Shown here piece after piece: positions 1 to 9,890 of a stretch of DNA of 64,000 nt. The notes under the pieces were generated by a model, which had not been told where the DNA came from, searched no databases, and saw only the letters and a program-made list of their open reading frames with translations. Position numbers and translations under genes: made by a program. Positions within the stretch are counted from its first letter, which is position 1, and each line of letters starts with the position of its first letter. The stretch is from Moorena sp. SIO3I8 (GTDB lineage Bacteria > Cyanobacteriota > Cyanobacteriia > Cyanobacteriales > Coleofasciculaceae), in the NCBI RefSeq assembly GCF_010692325.1, contig NZ_JAAHHW010000005.1:110447-174446 (forward strand), given 5' to 3'.

Positions 1-119
1 ACTTGTGAGTAGATTTTTTTCTGGGTCATAATTGGGATTTTTATTGACTACCCCATTTACCCAGATTTTTCTGTTTTGTCCAACCCCTCCCCTACTTGCT
101 TTTCAAGCACTTGTGTCCG

Positions 120-2621
120 TCAGCAAGCCCGAGCGCTATGTCCAGTGAGGGTGTACAGGTGTTGGCCTTCGCGATTCCACAGTTTCGCCGTGTTGTCATA
201 ACTAGCAGTAGCGATAGTTTCGCCATCTGGGCTAAAGGCAACGCTCCGGACAAGTGCCGTATGTCTGTCTAGGCTATTAAATTCTTTCACTCCATAGAGA
301 GATTGCCGTAAACTAGCGATCACTCTAACTCTAGTATCACCTTTTACCCAATACGCCTTGTTGAGTTTTCTTACTGCCCTTAAACTCTCTTTTAGAGCAT
401 CAAAGGGTTGCTCTAAGGTAAACAAGAGTTCTGAAGATTGACTCAGGAGTTCGATTTCACCTCGTCTTGCCTCTCTCGCCTGTTTACTAGACTGTAACCC
501 AAAAGCTGTCGAAACAACTGTCCCCAATACCAACACACCAATAAACGCTCCCGCCACTAACCGGCGGTTACGGGTGATTTGCTTGTGCTTGTGACGGCTT
601 ACCTCAATATATTCCTCGGCCAGCCCATTCAACATGCCCAACTTACCATACTCGTTTAAATACTCCTGGGCTTCTACTAACCTCCCCCCTTGCAACAGTA
701 AACCAACATCATCACGCTTCTTTCCCTTCTGCTGCCATTCAAGAGCCGCCGCTTCCAGCTTACGTTCCACCACCATTGCTTCTCTGTAAGTCTGCTTCCA
801 TTCCACCAACCTTCCCCAGTGGCGAATTAAGGCTTCATGAACTACATCCAAAACCACATCCTGGGAATTTTCCTCATGGCTTCTGGTAATCAAGCGGTTG
901 TCTGAACTGGCTAACTTCTGGCTAACAGCATCAAGCAGTTCTAAACTGTGGTGAGAATTGACTAACTGACCGAGGCGTATTCGTCTACGGGTATCGAGAG
1001 TATCTCCCACTTGAGTTAATTCCAACAACAAACGCCTAGCCACACTTTGTTCTTCCGGTGAGAGACTATCAAATACCTGATTGGCTCTCTTTTCCAGAGT
1101 TCCCTCAATTCCCCCTAACTGTTGATAAGTCTCTAACCGTAAAAACGTTTCCTGCTGCTGTCTTGACTGTTTCCATAATTCCGTCAGAGTATATTGGAGC
1201 AGGGGAAGGCTGCCTGGATAATCTTCCACATCGTTAATCAGTTGCTGTTTTAATCTGCCCTCAATCCTTAATCCTACTAATTCCGCCGGTTTAGCGATCG
1301 CTTCTTCAATTTCCTGACAGTTCAAGTGTTCAACATTGATTAATGGTCTATTAATCTTCTCTACTAATTTAGGATACTCTTGCAGCCACCCCCGAAAGTC
1401 AGAGCGCATAGCAATTAATACAATTAGATTGTTGGTATTCTCGATTAATTCAATCAAACGGTCAAAGAATTCTTGGCGTTGGTAAGGCTTGATCATGGTG
1501 AAGCACTCTTCAAACTGGTCAATCATCATGACCACCCGAGTTTTACTAGAATTCTCTGGTTGGTTCTGCTCGCCCTCCCCCTTTTCCAGCACCTCCTGTA
1601 ACATTTTCCAAGGTATTTCACTAGGAGTGAAAGGTTCCAAATAATGCCAGCGATCGCTTCCAGCAATAGCCTGCCCTAACTTCAGCTGATACAATAATCC
1701 AGCCCTAACTAAGGAAGACTTGCCACTACCGGAAGCCCCTAACACCATCAGCAGACGGTCTTTAGTTTTAACTCGCCCAATTAACTGCTCGGTCAACTTA
1801 GAGCGACCGTGAAACACCAGAGCATCCTCTGGTTTAGCGGTAAAATAAGACAGAGACCGGTAGGGGCACTTATCCTGAAAGCTCAGTTTCGGAAACAGGG
1901 TAGTCAGTAGAATGGCTTGTTCAGAGTTAGCGATTAAAGGACGTTGGGAAGTCATTGACATCCGCTGCTCAATAAACTCTGCCAAATTATGACTAGTAAC
2001 AATACCATCCGGGTGATTTTCCGGATTCAACCCTGCCAGTAACGCCTTGGTAAATACTCCTTGTTCATGGCTAATCTCTACTCCCGGTTCATAGGAACGA
2101 GTAGCAGTAATCAAGCAGTAAATTTTCTTTGTTGGAATAAAGTTTAGTAACTCGCCACTGTAGCAACAATCTAACCAAATCACTACCTTTTTCACTGAGC
2201 TAGTTGCGATTTGCTCACCCAACTCCCGCAGAGGATAGCCATAAATTCCCACATCAGGAAAGGCATCACTAGTGACTAAGAAAACTTCCTCAATACCATC
2301 CACCTCTTGTCTACAGCCATGGCCTGAAAAGAAGAATAAGGCGGTTTCTGGGGCTTGGTTGGGAGCGGGAGGATTAAACAGATTAGCGACTGCTGACCTT
2401 AATTCCTCTAATTTTACTATGCCTCTGCTCGATAGTTCCTCTGGTTCTTTTTGAGTCAATCCAAGGGGTAAATCCTGAATCCGAAACGGTTCATAGCCAG
2501 ATTCATTTAATCGTTGAGCAACATTTTTTCCATCTTTGGCGGCAACAGTCAGGTCGTTAAAGTTGGTGTGTTCTGGATAACGGTTAATGCCAACGATTAG
2601 GGCTTCCCATTTTGGTATCAT
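120..2621 (-). CDS. Caspase-like peptidase fused to a STAND ATPase, WD40 tail truncated
   Basis: This 833-residue protein starts with a caspase-like (peptidase C14) domain at about residues 1-240. The catalytic dyad is visible as His101 in FFFSGHG and a cysteine in DCCYSGE at 151-157. A STAND-type nucleotide-binding region follows, with Walker A GASGSGKSS at 295-303 and Walker B-like MMIDQFEE near 365-372. A hydrophobic segment near residues 685-705 looks like a membrane anchor. The C-terminus holds a single WD40 unit ([18 protein letters not shown]) and the start of a second, LTGH, before the stop. Relatives usually carry many WD40 repeats, and the 119 bases beyond the stop do not resume one, so the gene looks cut short. 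By family knowledge such proteins sense a signal through WD40, oligomerise through the ATPase and activate the protease; whether this one still works is unclear. It is divergent from the next gene. Confidence 0.85.
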   Translation of the reverse strand: MIPKWEALIVGINRYPEHTNFNDLTVAAKDGKNVAQRLNESGYEPFRIQDLPLGLTQKEPEELSSRGIVKLEELRSAVANLFNPPAPNQAPETALFFFSGHGCRQEVDGIEEVFLVTSDAFPDVGIYGYPLRELGEQIATSSVKKVVIWLDCCYSGELLNFIPTKKIYCLITATRSYEPGVEISHEQGVFTKALLAGLNPENHPDGIVTSHNLAEFIEQRMSMTSQRPLIANSEQAILLTTLFPKLSFQDKCPYRSLSYFTAKPEDALVFHGRSKLTEQLIGRVKTKDRLLMVLGASGSGKSSLVRAGLLYQLKLGQAIAGSDRWHYLEPFTPSEIPWKMLQEVLEKGEGEQNQPENSSKTRVVMMIDQFEECFTMIKPYQRQEFFDRLIELIENTNNLIVLIAMRSDFRGWLQEYPKLVEKINRPLINVEHLNCQEIEEAIAKPAELVGLRIEGRLKQQLINDVEDYPGSLPLLQYTLTELWKQSRQQQETFLRLETYQQLGGIEGTLEKRANQVFDSLSPEEQSVARRLLLELTQVGDTLDTRRRIRLGQLVNSHHSLELLDAVSQKLASSDNRLITRSHEENSQDVVLDVVHEALIRHWGRLVEWKQTYREAMVVERKLEAAALEWQQKGKKRDDVGLLLQGGRLVEAQEYLNEYGKLGMLNGLAEEYIEVSRHKHKQITRNRRLVAGAFIGVLVLGTVVSTAFGLQSSKQAREARRGEIELLSQSSELLFTLEQPFDALKESLRAVRKLNKAYWVKGDTRVRVIASLRQSLYGVKEFNSLDRHTALVRSVAFSPDGETIATASYDNTAKLWNREGQHLYTLTGHSARAC

Positions 2622-2728
2622 TGGAGAAATGTTGTCAATTTTGATTAGGTTAAAATACTATCAATAATTTTAGCACTAGGCTAATTTTTCGTGTATAAAG
2701 ATAGTGATTGAAGTAGTGGCAGTGGCTG

Positions 2729-3187
2729 ATGAATACTAACAAAACCCTATTAGCTTTTTTACTTGCTCTGACTGATTTAGACACACCCTTGAGTCAAGCT
2801 GAGACTAAGAGCATCAAAGAAATTGGCGATCAACTCGATGCCCAACCTCTGGCCTGGGAGAGGTATACCAAACCCAAGTTACTAGAGATGATTGCAGCTA
2901 ATCCTGAGTTAAATCAACGTTACCAAATTTACTCTACCCAACTTATTAACACTAGGGTCGATATTCCCCTAGAGTATCTACCAACAGAAGCGGAAATCCA
3001 GCAATTCGATACCACTAGTAGTGTCTGGGTCATCAAAGGATATAAACCTAAGTCATCACCTACAGGCTATGACCAACACATTAATAATATTGTGATTGTC
3101 GTCAGTCGTACAGAACAGCCAGAAGCAGCTGTGAAACAATTACCCTTGGAAAAACTGAAACAGTTTTTAGGGACTTCTAAAAAGTAA
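2729..3187 (+). CDS. Hypothetical protein next to the caspase-STAND gene
   Basis: I do not recognise this 152-residue protein. It begins MNTNKTLLAFLLALTDLD, a weakly hydrophobic start that is not a clear signal peptide, and the rest is soluble, Gln/Lys-rich and mixed helix and strand, ending QFLGTSKK. It starts 107 bp from the start of the caspase-STAND gene on the opposite strand, so the two may share a divergent control region. Its leading helix could be an adaptor-type segment like those found beside caspase-like signalling genes, but that is only context. The ATG is the first in frame; no strong Shine-Dalgarno motif precedes it. The stop codon lies directly before a tandem-repeat tract. 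Confidence 0.65.
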   Translation: MNTNKTLLAFLLALTDLDTPLSQAETKSIKEIGDQLDAQPLAWERYTKPKLLEMIAANPELNQRYQIYSTQLINTRVDIPLEYLPTEAEIQQFDTTSSVWVIKGYKPKSSPTGYDQHINNIVIVVSRTEQPEAAVKQLPLEKLKQFLGTSKK

Positions 3188-3202
3188 AGTACCCAATTCG
3201 GG

Positions 3203-3305
3203 AGTTGGGAGATGGGGAAATGGGGAGATGGGGAGATGGGGAGATGGGGAGATGGGGAGATGGGGAGATGGGGAGATGGGGAGATGGGGAGATGGGGAGA
3301 TGGGG
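3203..3305. repeat. 8-bp tandem repeat (GGGGAGAT)n
   Basis: About a dozen nearly perfect copies of GGGGAGAT run in tandem just after the stop of the preceding gene. The tract gives spurious open frames on the minus strand. It belongs to the class of short tandemly repeated sequences common between cyanobacterial genes. Confidence 0.95.
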
Positions 3306-3384
3306 GAATAAAATTGAATGTAGCTCGTAAGTAGGATCAACGCTATACTCAGAAATTGGCGTTGGGTCAGTCTTCGAATGAATA

Positions 3385-3616
3385 CAGAGTAGAGTGGGCA
3401 TCCTGCCCGCCCGAAAATAACCATGAAACTGGCAAGATGCCAGTTCCACGCCTGATGCATTAACTGGCAAGATGCCAGTTCCACGCCTGATGCCCATTCC
3501 ACAGGATTTTTAGCCTGTTCCCTGTTACCTGTTCCCTGCTCCCTACTCCCTACTCCCTACTCCCTGCTTCCTAAAATAATAATTTGTACCTCACCCAATT
3601 GAAAAGAGTGCTATAG
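3385..3616. repeat. Intergenic mosaic of dispersed repeats
   Basis: This gap holds two copies of a GGCAAGATGCCAGTTCCACG unit. They are followed by a pyrimidine run built of TGTTCCC and CTACTCC heptamers. The gap ends with a dispersed motif at about 3564-3616 containing TTGTACCTCACCCAATTG and GTGCTATAG. The last motif recurs at 12351, 29523 and 50180 and here runs directly into the GTG start of the next gene. No gene is seen in it. Confidence 0.85.
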
Positions 3617-5043
3617 TGAGCGATCTAATCTTTCCAACTCTGGATTTATTTTTATATGATTTACGAGATGCTCTCAACCTCACTGAAGCTGAGAAGCAAG
3701 AAAAGCAAGCTAAGTTCCGAGCTAAACTCCCAGCCGATAGTAAATTTTCCGATCCTGATCTAGAAACCAAATATTTAGAACTACTCCCTAGAAAAAAGTA
3801 CTATGACTTTACGACAGCTAACAATACCCTAGAAGGGTACTACTATCCTGTCCGCTTAAATGATACCTATGGCTTGCAAATTGATTGTTCCATTAACAAT
3901 CAAACTGACCCCCAAACCCCTGACTGTTTTGCCAGACTCCGAGCCGAAATTGAATGGAGATTACAAGGAGAAATGGCGACCCTAGGGCAAACCTGGATGC
4001 TTTCTGGATGGTTAGCAAAAACGTCGAGCAAAAGCTATGAATACATTGCTCAATCCTGTTATCAGGTTTTCCAGACAGCGGCCAATTGGTCACAAGATTT
4101 ACAAGGAGTCTCAACACCAGAAAGTTATAAAAAACAGGAAAAAGACATTGCCAAATCTGGTGATAATGTTTTCGATAAAGGGGCGAATTGGTCACAAGAT
4201 TTACATGGAAAAGGCAGGTTATTTGGTGGTGAAGTTTTTGAGCTGTGGCGATATCAACCCCTGAATCAGGCCAACTGCCATGTAATCATTATGATCTTTC
4301 CTGACCAAGCAAGTATGGAAAAGGCAGCGGAGTTGTATACGGATTGGATGGGTCTGTTTAGTTATAGAAACAAAATTTTATGGGCTTACAGCCAAAGTCG
4401 CTTAATCAAAAATTCATTGGTCAATTTCTATAAGCAGGTTGAAGCAAATCAGAGACTTATCAATGACCAAAACGCTTCTGGCTTTAGGGAGCAAACCATA
4501 GCCGCAAAACTGGATGATATTCAAAAGTCTTTGGATAATTATACCCTAGATTTGCCTAAACTAAATTTTCAAAACCAAATTATCGAGATTAATTTATTCA
4601 ATTATCAAACCCGTTTAGAAATCATCAACCAAAAATGCCAAGAATTAGGGGCCGATAATAATCTGAAGTTTTTAGAAACGTTTAGTAAAGAAGTAAAGCA
4701 AAATTACTTATTGCAGGTTACTAAAGACTATGATACTATGGCGCTAGGCTTACGGCTACTAGAAACCAGGATAAATGCCATCCGTAGTCAAATTGAGCTG
4801 GAAAAAGCAGAACGCGATCGCACTTTTCAAAATATAGTAACGGTAGTTGGTGCGGGCACAGCGGTTACAGCTTTAGTGGATTTTGAAGCGAAGCAGTGTA
4901 AGGCTGTATCCAAGATTATAAAACCCTTGGAGAACAGTTGTAAAAACCCTTTAATCAATAGTGTGATAGTACCTGTTGGGCTCATCCTGATCTTTGGAGT
5001 AATTGCTTTGTGTCTCAAAAAAATATTATCTGCTAGTAGGTAG
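3616..5043 (+). CDS. Hypothetical coiled-coil protein with two C-terminal membrane segments
   Basis: I do not recognise this 475-residue protein. The N-terminal third is soluble, with an aromatic-rich segment around residues 60-150. An imperfect internal repeat, NWSQDL followed by a Gly-rich stretch, occurs at about 157 and 192. Residues about 270-395 are helical and charged, probably coiled coil. Two hydrophobic stretches close to the C-terminus (VTVVGAGTAVTALV and IVPVGLILIFGVIALCL) suggest a membrane anchor with the bulk in the cytoplasm. The start is a GTG at the edge of a dispersed repeat, so the true start is uncertain. It lies between two STAND ATPase genes, and could be an effector or partner for one of them, but no sequence motif proves this. 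Confidence 0.7.
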   Translation: MSDLIFPTLDLFLYDLRDALNLTEAEKQEKQAKFRAKLPADSKFSDPDLETKYLELLPRKKYYDFTTANNTLEGYYYPVRLNDTYGLQIDCSINNQTDPQTPDCFARLRAEIEWRLQGEMATLGQTWMLSGWLAKTSSKSYEYIAQSCYQVFQTAANWSQDLQGVSTPESYKKQEKDIAKSGDNVFDKGANWSQDLHGKGRLFGGEVFELWRYQPLNQANCHVIIMIFPDQASMEKAAELYTDWMGLFSYRNKILWAYSQSRLIKNSLVNFYKQVEANQRLINDQNASGFREQTIAAKLDDIQKSLDNYTLDLPKLNFQNQIIEINLFNYQTRLEIINQKCQELGADNNLKFLETFSKEVKQNYLLQVTKDYDTMALGLRLLETRINAIRSQIELEKAERDRTFQNIVTVVGAGTAVTALVDFEAKQCKAVSKIIKPLENSCKNPLINSVIVPVGLILIFGVIALCLKKILSASR

Positions 5044-5114
5044 GGGTGAACTGAGCTGTTGCACGATTGAAATTAATCCTATGGTGGGCAGTGCTTACCG
5101 TTCCCAGATCCGTA

Positions 5115-5315
5115 GAGTGGGCATCCTGCCCGCCCGAAAATATATTGAAACTGGCAAGATGCCAGTTCCACGCAAGATGCCCATTCCACGGCAAGATGCC
5201 CAAATCTAAGGAACGGGCAAGATGCCCATTCCACGGCCAGATGCCCAAATCTAAGGAACGGGCAAGATGCCCATTCCACGGCCAGATGCCCGTTCCACCA
5301 AGATGCCCATTCCAC
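5115..5315. repeat. Repeat block of GGCAAGATGCC-type units
   Basis: At least five copies of a unit containing GGCAAGATGCCCATTCCACG, some joined by CAAATCTAAGGAACG, fill this stretch. The core GGGCATCTTGCCC is self-complementary and can form a short hairpin. The same unit occurs at 3395-3500 and 15511-15606. It creates spurious open frames on both strands. Confidence 0.9.
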
Positions 5316-5362
5316 AGGTGCGACCCGTGGCGAATTTAATAATTAGATGCGGAAAGCGCACC
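5316..5362 (-). repeat. 47-bp element with AGGTGCG/CGCACCT ends
   Basis: Read on the minus strand, this copy starts AGGTGCGCTTTCC and ends GGGTCGCACCT, with an AT-rich centre and GAATTTAATAATTAG on the plus strand. The two 7-bp ends are inverted repeats. Related copies lie at 9616, 12220 and 50088, so this is a small dispersed palindromic-ended element. Confidence 0.8.
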
Positions 5363-5400
5363 TAAAAACTCTTAAAATCATTCCATTATTAAGCAACGCC

Positions 5401-5453
5401 CCCGACTCCCGACTCCCGACTCCCGACTCCCGATTCCCGACTCCCGACAACTG
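5401..5453. repeat. 8-bp tandem repeat (CGACTCCC)n
   Basis: About six tandem copies of CGACTCCC lie immediately downstream of the stop codon of the NB-ARC/WD40 gene, which reads on the minus strand. One copy carries a C-to-T-type change (CGATTCCC). Confidence 0.9.
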
Positions 5454-5462
5454 CCACGAAGT

Positions 5463-8400
5463 CTAATCAACTGCTCCCAACGCTTTCAGGGACGTAATAG
5501 TTGCTTTTGTTAAACCAGTAACACCAGCTATATTCATCCCCTCATAGGGTCTAGGCACTCTCAGGGTTTTGATACATTGACCCGTCTCAATATCCCAAAA
5601 CTTAATTGTGCCATCGTTGCTGCTACTGGCCAGCATTAAACCATCTCGACTGAAAGCAACAGACCATACCAAATTAGTATGTCCATGGAGAGTTTTTAAA
5701 CATTCACCTGTCTGAACATCCCAGAGCTTACAGGTTTTATCATAACTACCACTGACGATCAGTTTACCATTAGGGTTGAACGCCACTGAGCGTAAGCGAT
5801 GGGTGTGTCCACGCAAAGTGTTGAGACACTCACCAGTGCCAACATCCCAGAGCCTGACCGTGTGGTCTTCACAGCCACTAGCGAGAATTCTGCCATCTCC
5901 ACTAAAGACAACGGACTTGATGATATTCCGGTGTCCCTGCAAAGTACTCAAACAGTCACCGGTGCCAACATCCCAGAGTTTAACGGTTTGGTCTTCACAG
6001 CCACTAGCAATAATTGTGCCATCTGGACTGAAAGCTACTGACCAGACCAAACTCCTGTGTCCTAATAAGGTCTGGAAACACTCACCGGTGCTAATATCCC
6101 AGAGTCTTACTTTATCGTCATTATGACCACTGGCTAAGATTTCTCCATTGGGACTAAAGGCGACTGAAAGTACCCACTTGGGTCCGTGGAAGGTGTTGAG
6201 GCATTCACCAGTGCTAATATCCCAGAGTCTGAGGGTTTGGTCTTTAGAGCCACTAACTAAGATTGTACCATCTCGACTAAAGGCAACAGAAAATATCAAA
6301 TTGGTATGTCCTCGTAAGGTATCGAGGCATTCACCGGTACCAACATCCCAAAGTCTGACGGTTTGGTCTTCACTGCCACTGGCGAGGGTTGTGCCATCTG
6401 GACTGAAAGCAATAGACCATACGCCATTGGTATATCCTCGAAACGTGTTGAGGCATTGACCAGTGTTAATATTCCATAGCCTTACAGTTTGGTCATCACA
6501 ACCACTTGCTAAGGTTACGCCATCTGGACTGAAAGCAATAGACCATACGCCATTGGTATGTCCGTACAACTTATTAACACATTCACCGGTGCTAAGATTC
6601 CATAGCCTTACGGTTTTGTCATCACTACTACTGGCGAGAGTGGTTCCATCTCTACTAAACCCGATTGACCATATGCTTTTTGTATGTCCCCGCAGAATCT
6701 TAACGCATTCACCGGTACTAAGATTCCATAGCCTTACGGTTTTGTCATCACTACTACTGGCGAGAGTAGTTCCATCGGGGCTGAAAGCCAGTGACCTGAC
6801 CTGCTGAGAGTGTCCTTGTAAGGTGCTGAGGCATTCACCTGTATCAGAGTCCCAGAGTTTGACAGTTTTATCTTCACAGCCACTGGCGAGAATGGCACCA
6901 TCGGGACTACAAGCTACGGCTCTTACGCTCTGGGAGTGCTCTGACAAGATGTTCAAGCATTCACCGGTACTAACATCCCAGATTCTAACGGTTTTATCGC
7001 CACTGCCAGTAGCAACAATTGTGCCATCTCCACTGAAAGCAACTGACCATATTCTACTCCTATGTCCTCGCAAGGTGTGGAGGCATTGACTGGTAGCAAT
7101 ATCCCAGAGCCTGACGGTTTGATCTTCAGAGCTACTAGCCAAAATCTGAGTATCTTCACTGTTACCATCATCTAGCCTAGTAAAGGCCAATGACCATACC
7201 CAACTGGTGTGTCCCTTTAAGGTTAAACGGTATTGACTATCGGCAATTTGCCACAGATGAATCTTGCCCATGCTATCACCTGCAGCCAAAAGCTGGCCAT
7301 CGGGGCTAAATGCTACTGACAAAATACTACCAAAGGGTTGAGTAAAAACTGATTTAGCGATGGTAGCATTAGCGAAGTTTACATCTAGCAACTCTACCCC
7401 CTGAAGGTAAGCTTGCAAAATAGTGAGATTAGAAAAATCATAACCCCTTAAATCAGTTTTAAGTTGGCAGAGCAGATTAAGGATATTACCGGCTACATAG
7501 CCTACCTTTGGCACCAAGTCTTCTCTTATCTTTGAAAGACTACAATTTAGGGTTTCTTCCAGACGACCTTGACTAGTCAAACTAGCGATTAGCCGATCGA
7601 TTACTGGTTTGAGGAGCAGAAGGGATTGAGCTTCCCGAAGGTACTGTTTTGCCAAAGCCTTCAGCAAACAATGAGAATTAAACAGAGCTATTTTATCTGT
7701 GAGTATTTCCTGACTAACCTGCTCAATGACTTTTTCAGTCATGTACTCGATCAGGACAGGTTGCAGGGTAAAGCCTGCTGAACTTTTTTCCAAAGGTAAA
7801 CGTCTTTGCAGGGATTGCAGTGTTACTGGTAACTGTTGTTTAGCGACTGGTGAGAGGATATCCTCTCGGAGTTGGGCAAGGGAAACTGCTTCCCGATTAA
7901 TTGCCAACCAGTACAGAATTTCCTGTTCTTGGTCTGACAAGTGCTCAAAGTGCCAGGTTAACACTTCACGAAAGTCATCGAAGACTAGTTTACCTTCTGC
8001 TAAAAAGTCGCCAATATTACCCAAAAAAACTTCATCAATATGCTTGGCAACAATTTCTAGAGATAAAGGATTACCGTTGTAAAATTGAATCAGTTTTTGC
8101 CATTGCTGATCTGAACCAGAGAAGGAGGCAATGGAATTAAATATTTTCTTGCCATTTACAACATCAAAACCGCTTAATTCCAGGCAACGAACCGGTCGTG
8201 TTTTGCCTTCAAGTCTGGCAATGGCGTGGGGCTTCTCTCGGCTGGTGATCAACAAGCAGCTTTGATGGGAGACTTCTCCAATTTGTCGGAACAGTTGCTC
8301 ATACTGCTCATATCCCTCTCGATATTGCCCAGGCTTCTCACCACCTTGTAGAATTGACTCCACATTATCCAGGATTAGCAAACAGCGATGCTCACGCAAA

Positions 8401-9098
8401 TAGTGAAGTAGTAGTGATAGTTGAGCATCTAGGGTGTCTGGTAAATCTGTTTCTACCTGGTTGGAGAGAAATTTGATCAGCTCTTCAAGAATTTTGATAA
8501 TGGGAGGAGCATTCAGTAGCGTACGCCAAATTACGTACTCAAAGTCATCCTGAATGCCATGGGCTAGCTTGAGGGACTGATCAGTTTTGCCAATTCCCCC
8601 CTTACCTAGCTTCAGGGAGAGTCCAGTTTTACCAATTCCACCCATTCCTAGAATTGCCACAACTCGGCAACGATCATTGAGAATCCATTCCACTAAGGTA
8701 GCTAATTCTTCGGTACGTCCAAAAAAAACTGGCACATCCGGCGCTGCTGACCAATCTACTCGATTTGGGGGGATTTTAGCGGTTGTCTTCTGGATTGAGG
8801 ACTTAGGGAGGCTGTTCTCAATTACATATTCCCAGTTAAGTCCTAAAACTTGGCAAAATACCTGGAAAACTTGGGCATTAATCGGTTTTCCTTGCAAGAA
8901 GCGTTTCCAAGTAGCTAGGGAGACACCAGGAGCATAGATTTCTTGCAACCCATACTCCGAGGATGCCCAGTCGATATCTGGATTTAAGATCTTACTCGCC
9001 TCGACCAGCCATCTGTGATCCTCTATCGTCCATCCCTTTCGGTTTCGATACTGTTTAATTGTTAGTCTTCCCTGTCGAGATGCTTGTAAAGATGGCAA
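5463..9098 (-). CDS. NB-ARC ATPase with 14 WD40 repeats, NLR-like
   Basis: This 1211-residue STAND protein has three parts. Residues 1-95 resemble the N-terminal helical domain of cyanobacterial WD40 STAND proteins ([26 protein letters not shown]). Residues about 120-450 are NB-ARC, with a P-loop GMGGIGKT at 151-158, a Walker B-like [10 protein letters not shown] near 250 and an arginine-type sensor LLITSRE. Residues about 610-1185 hold 14 WD40 repeats ending in variants of VRLWD. A diverged copy of the P-loop, GKGGIGKT, sits at 165-172, so the ATP-binding motif is duplicated. The WD40 repeats are highly alike; a 50-bp stretch is identical between two neighbouring repeats. By family knowledge, WD40 binds a ligand and NB-ARC oligomerises. 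No downstream effector domain is visible, so the N-terminal domain probably recruits a partner. Confidence 0.9.
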   Translation of the reverse strand: MPSLQASRQGRLTIKQYRNRKGWTIEDHRWLVEASKILNPDIDWASSEYGLQEIYAPGVSLATWKRFLQGKPINAQVFQVFCQVLGLNWEYVIENSLPKSSIQKTTAKIPPNRVDWSAAPDVPVFFGRTEELATLVEWILNDRCRVVAILGMGGIGKTGLSLKLGKGGIGKTDQSLKLAHGIQDDFEYVIWRTLLNAPPIIKILEELIKFLSNQVETDLPDTLDAQLSLLLHYLREHRCLLILDNVESILQGGEKPGQYREGYEQYEQLFRQIGEVSHQSCLLITSREKPHAIARLEGKTRPVRCLELSGFDVVNGKKIFNSIASFSGSDQQWQKLIQFYNGNPLSLEIVAKHIDEVFLGNIGDFLAEGKLVFDDFREVLTWHFEHLSDQEQEILYWLAINREAVSLAQLREDILSPVAKQQLPVTLQSLQRRLPLEKSSAGFTLQPVLIEYMTEKVIEQVSQEILTDKIALFNSHCLLKALAKQYLREAQSLLLLKPVIDRLIASLTSQGRLEETLNCSLSKIREDLVPKVGYVAGNILNLLCQLKTDLRGYDFSNLTILQAYLQGVELLDVNFANATIAKSVFTQPFGSILSVAFSPDGQLLAAGDSMGKIHLWQIADSQYRLTLKGHTSWVWSLAFTRLDDGNSEDTQILASSSEDQTVRLWDIATSQCLHTLRGHRSRIWSVAFSGDGTIVATGSGDKTVRIWDVSTGECLNILSEHSQSVRAVACSPDGAILASGCEDKTVKLWDSDTGECLSTLQGHSQQVRSLAFSPDGTTLASSSDDKTVRLWNLSTGECVKILRGHTKSIWSIGFSRDGTTLASSSDDKTVRLWNLSTGECVNKLYGHTNGVWSIAFSPDGVTLASGCDDQTVRLWNINTGQCLNTFRGYTNGVWSIAFSPDGTTLASGSEDQTVRLWDVGTGECLDTLRGHTNLIFSVAFSRDGTILVSGSKDQTLRLWDISTGECLNTFHGPKWVLSVAFSPNGEILASGHNDDKVRLWDISTGECFQTLLGHRSLVWSVAFSPDGTIIASGCEDQTVKLWDVGTGDCLSTLQGHRNIIKSVVFSGDGRILASGCEDHTVRLWDVGTGECLNTLRGHTHRLRSVAFNPNGKLIVSGSYDKTCKLWDVQTGECLKTLHGHTNLVWSVAFSRDGLMLASSSNDGTIKFWDIETGQCIKTLRVPRPYEGMNIAGVTGLTKATITSLKALGAVD

Positions 9099-9890
9099 AA
9101 TCTCACCTCAGCTATAGGATTTACAAATAGGTCATGAACAATCTTGCTGATGTCTCATAACATCAAAAACTCTTTGGAGCTCTTTCCTACTATTCCCTGT
9201 TCCCTGATCCGAAGTTCCCTGTTTCGACGGGTCCGCTGTTTACATTTCAAATAAAAATGCATACTATATTAGAATCAAACCAATAGCTAAGCTCAAGGAA
9301 ATCGCAGCTAAACTCTGGTAAACGCCCTTAGGCATATTCCAGGTCTAAGAGGCTATTTTAAAGGTGTTGGAGCCTACTCGTACATACCCCCCTAACCCGC
9401 CAAAGCAAGGGGGTAAGTGGCTCAAAGTCCCTCAGATTTCCGATAATGATCGCTGATGCCAAACATGTGTTACTTCTCAAACATCCTCGCGACCCAGAGA
9501 ATCTTAATGGGCTACGCCCACGCTACGCGATGAAGCTTTGCTTCCGCTAAGAGCGATCGGAGCCTCTGTCAGTAGACATACTCCTAAAGTAAGTGACAAG
9601 ATCCCACCAACACTTAGGTTCGCTTTCCCCATTAAGAATTAAATTCCACACAGGTCGCACCTCAGGAAACCTCTTCACAATCCTGTTCACAATTCTTTGC
9701 TACTTGATGTGTTAATAATCCAAACTAGAGCCAGCTGAGAAATCAAAATTATTATACTTTATTATACCAATTGTCAAGTGCCAATTTTGGCTCATCTGTT
9801 GTGATCACCAGCTGAGCCAAAGCTGATCCAAAACTGTGTCTAGCAAAGGCTGGGCAAATTCGGAATTCTGGATAATGTGTAATTCAGGTA
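9099..9890. other. Long intergenic region with dispersed repeats, no gene seen
   Basis: This 792-bp gap lies upstream of the NB-ARC gene (minus strand) and of the LuxR-type gene (plus strand), so it must hold both promoters; neither can be fixed by eye. It contains a pyrimidine repeat near 9188-9215, a GCTACGCCCACGCTACGCG repeat near 9513 and one copy of the AGGTTCGC...CGCACCT element at 9616-9670. The last 150 bases before the LuxR-type gene are AT-rich. Confidence 0.6.

Noticed and set aside
1-119. Possible continuation of the caspase-STAND protein's WD40 region
   Set aside because: None of the three minus-strand frames gives a GH...WD-like pattern in these bases.
3167-3502. Minus-strand frames with SPSPHLPI repeats
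   Set aside because: They are translations of the GGGGAGAT tandem repeat.
5067-5339. Open frames on both strands of the GGCAAGATGCC repeats
   Set aside because: The translations are plain repeats of a 20-bp DNA unit, present in several frames, hence not genes.
5776-7089. Plus-strand frames opposite the NB-ARC/WD40 gene
   Set aside because: They are shadows of WD40 repeats on the other strand, as their own regular repeat pattern shows.
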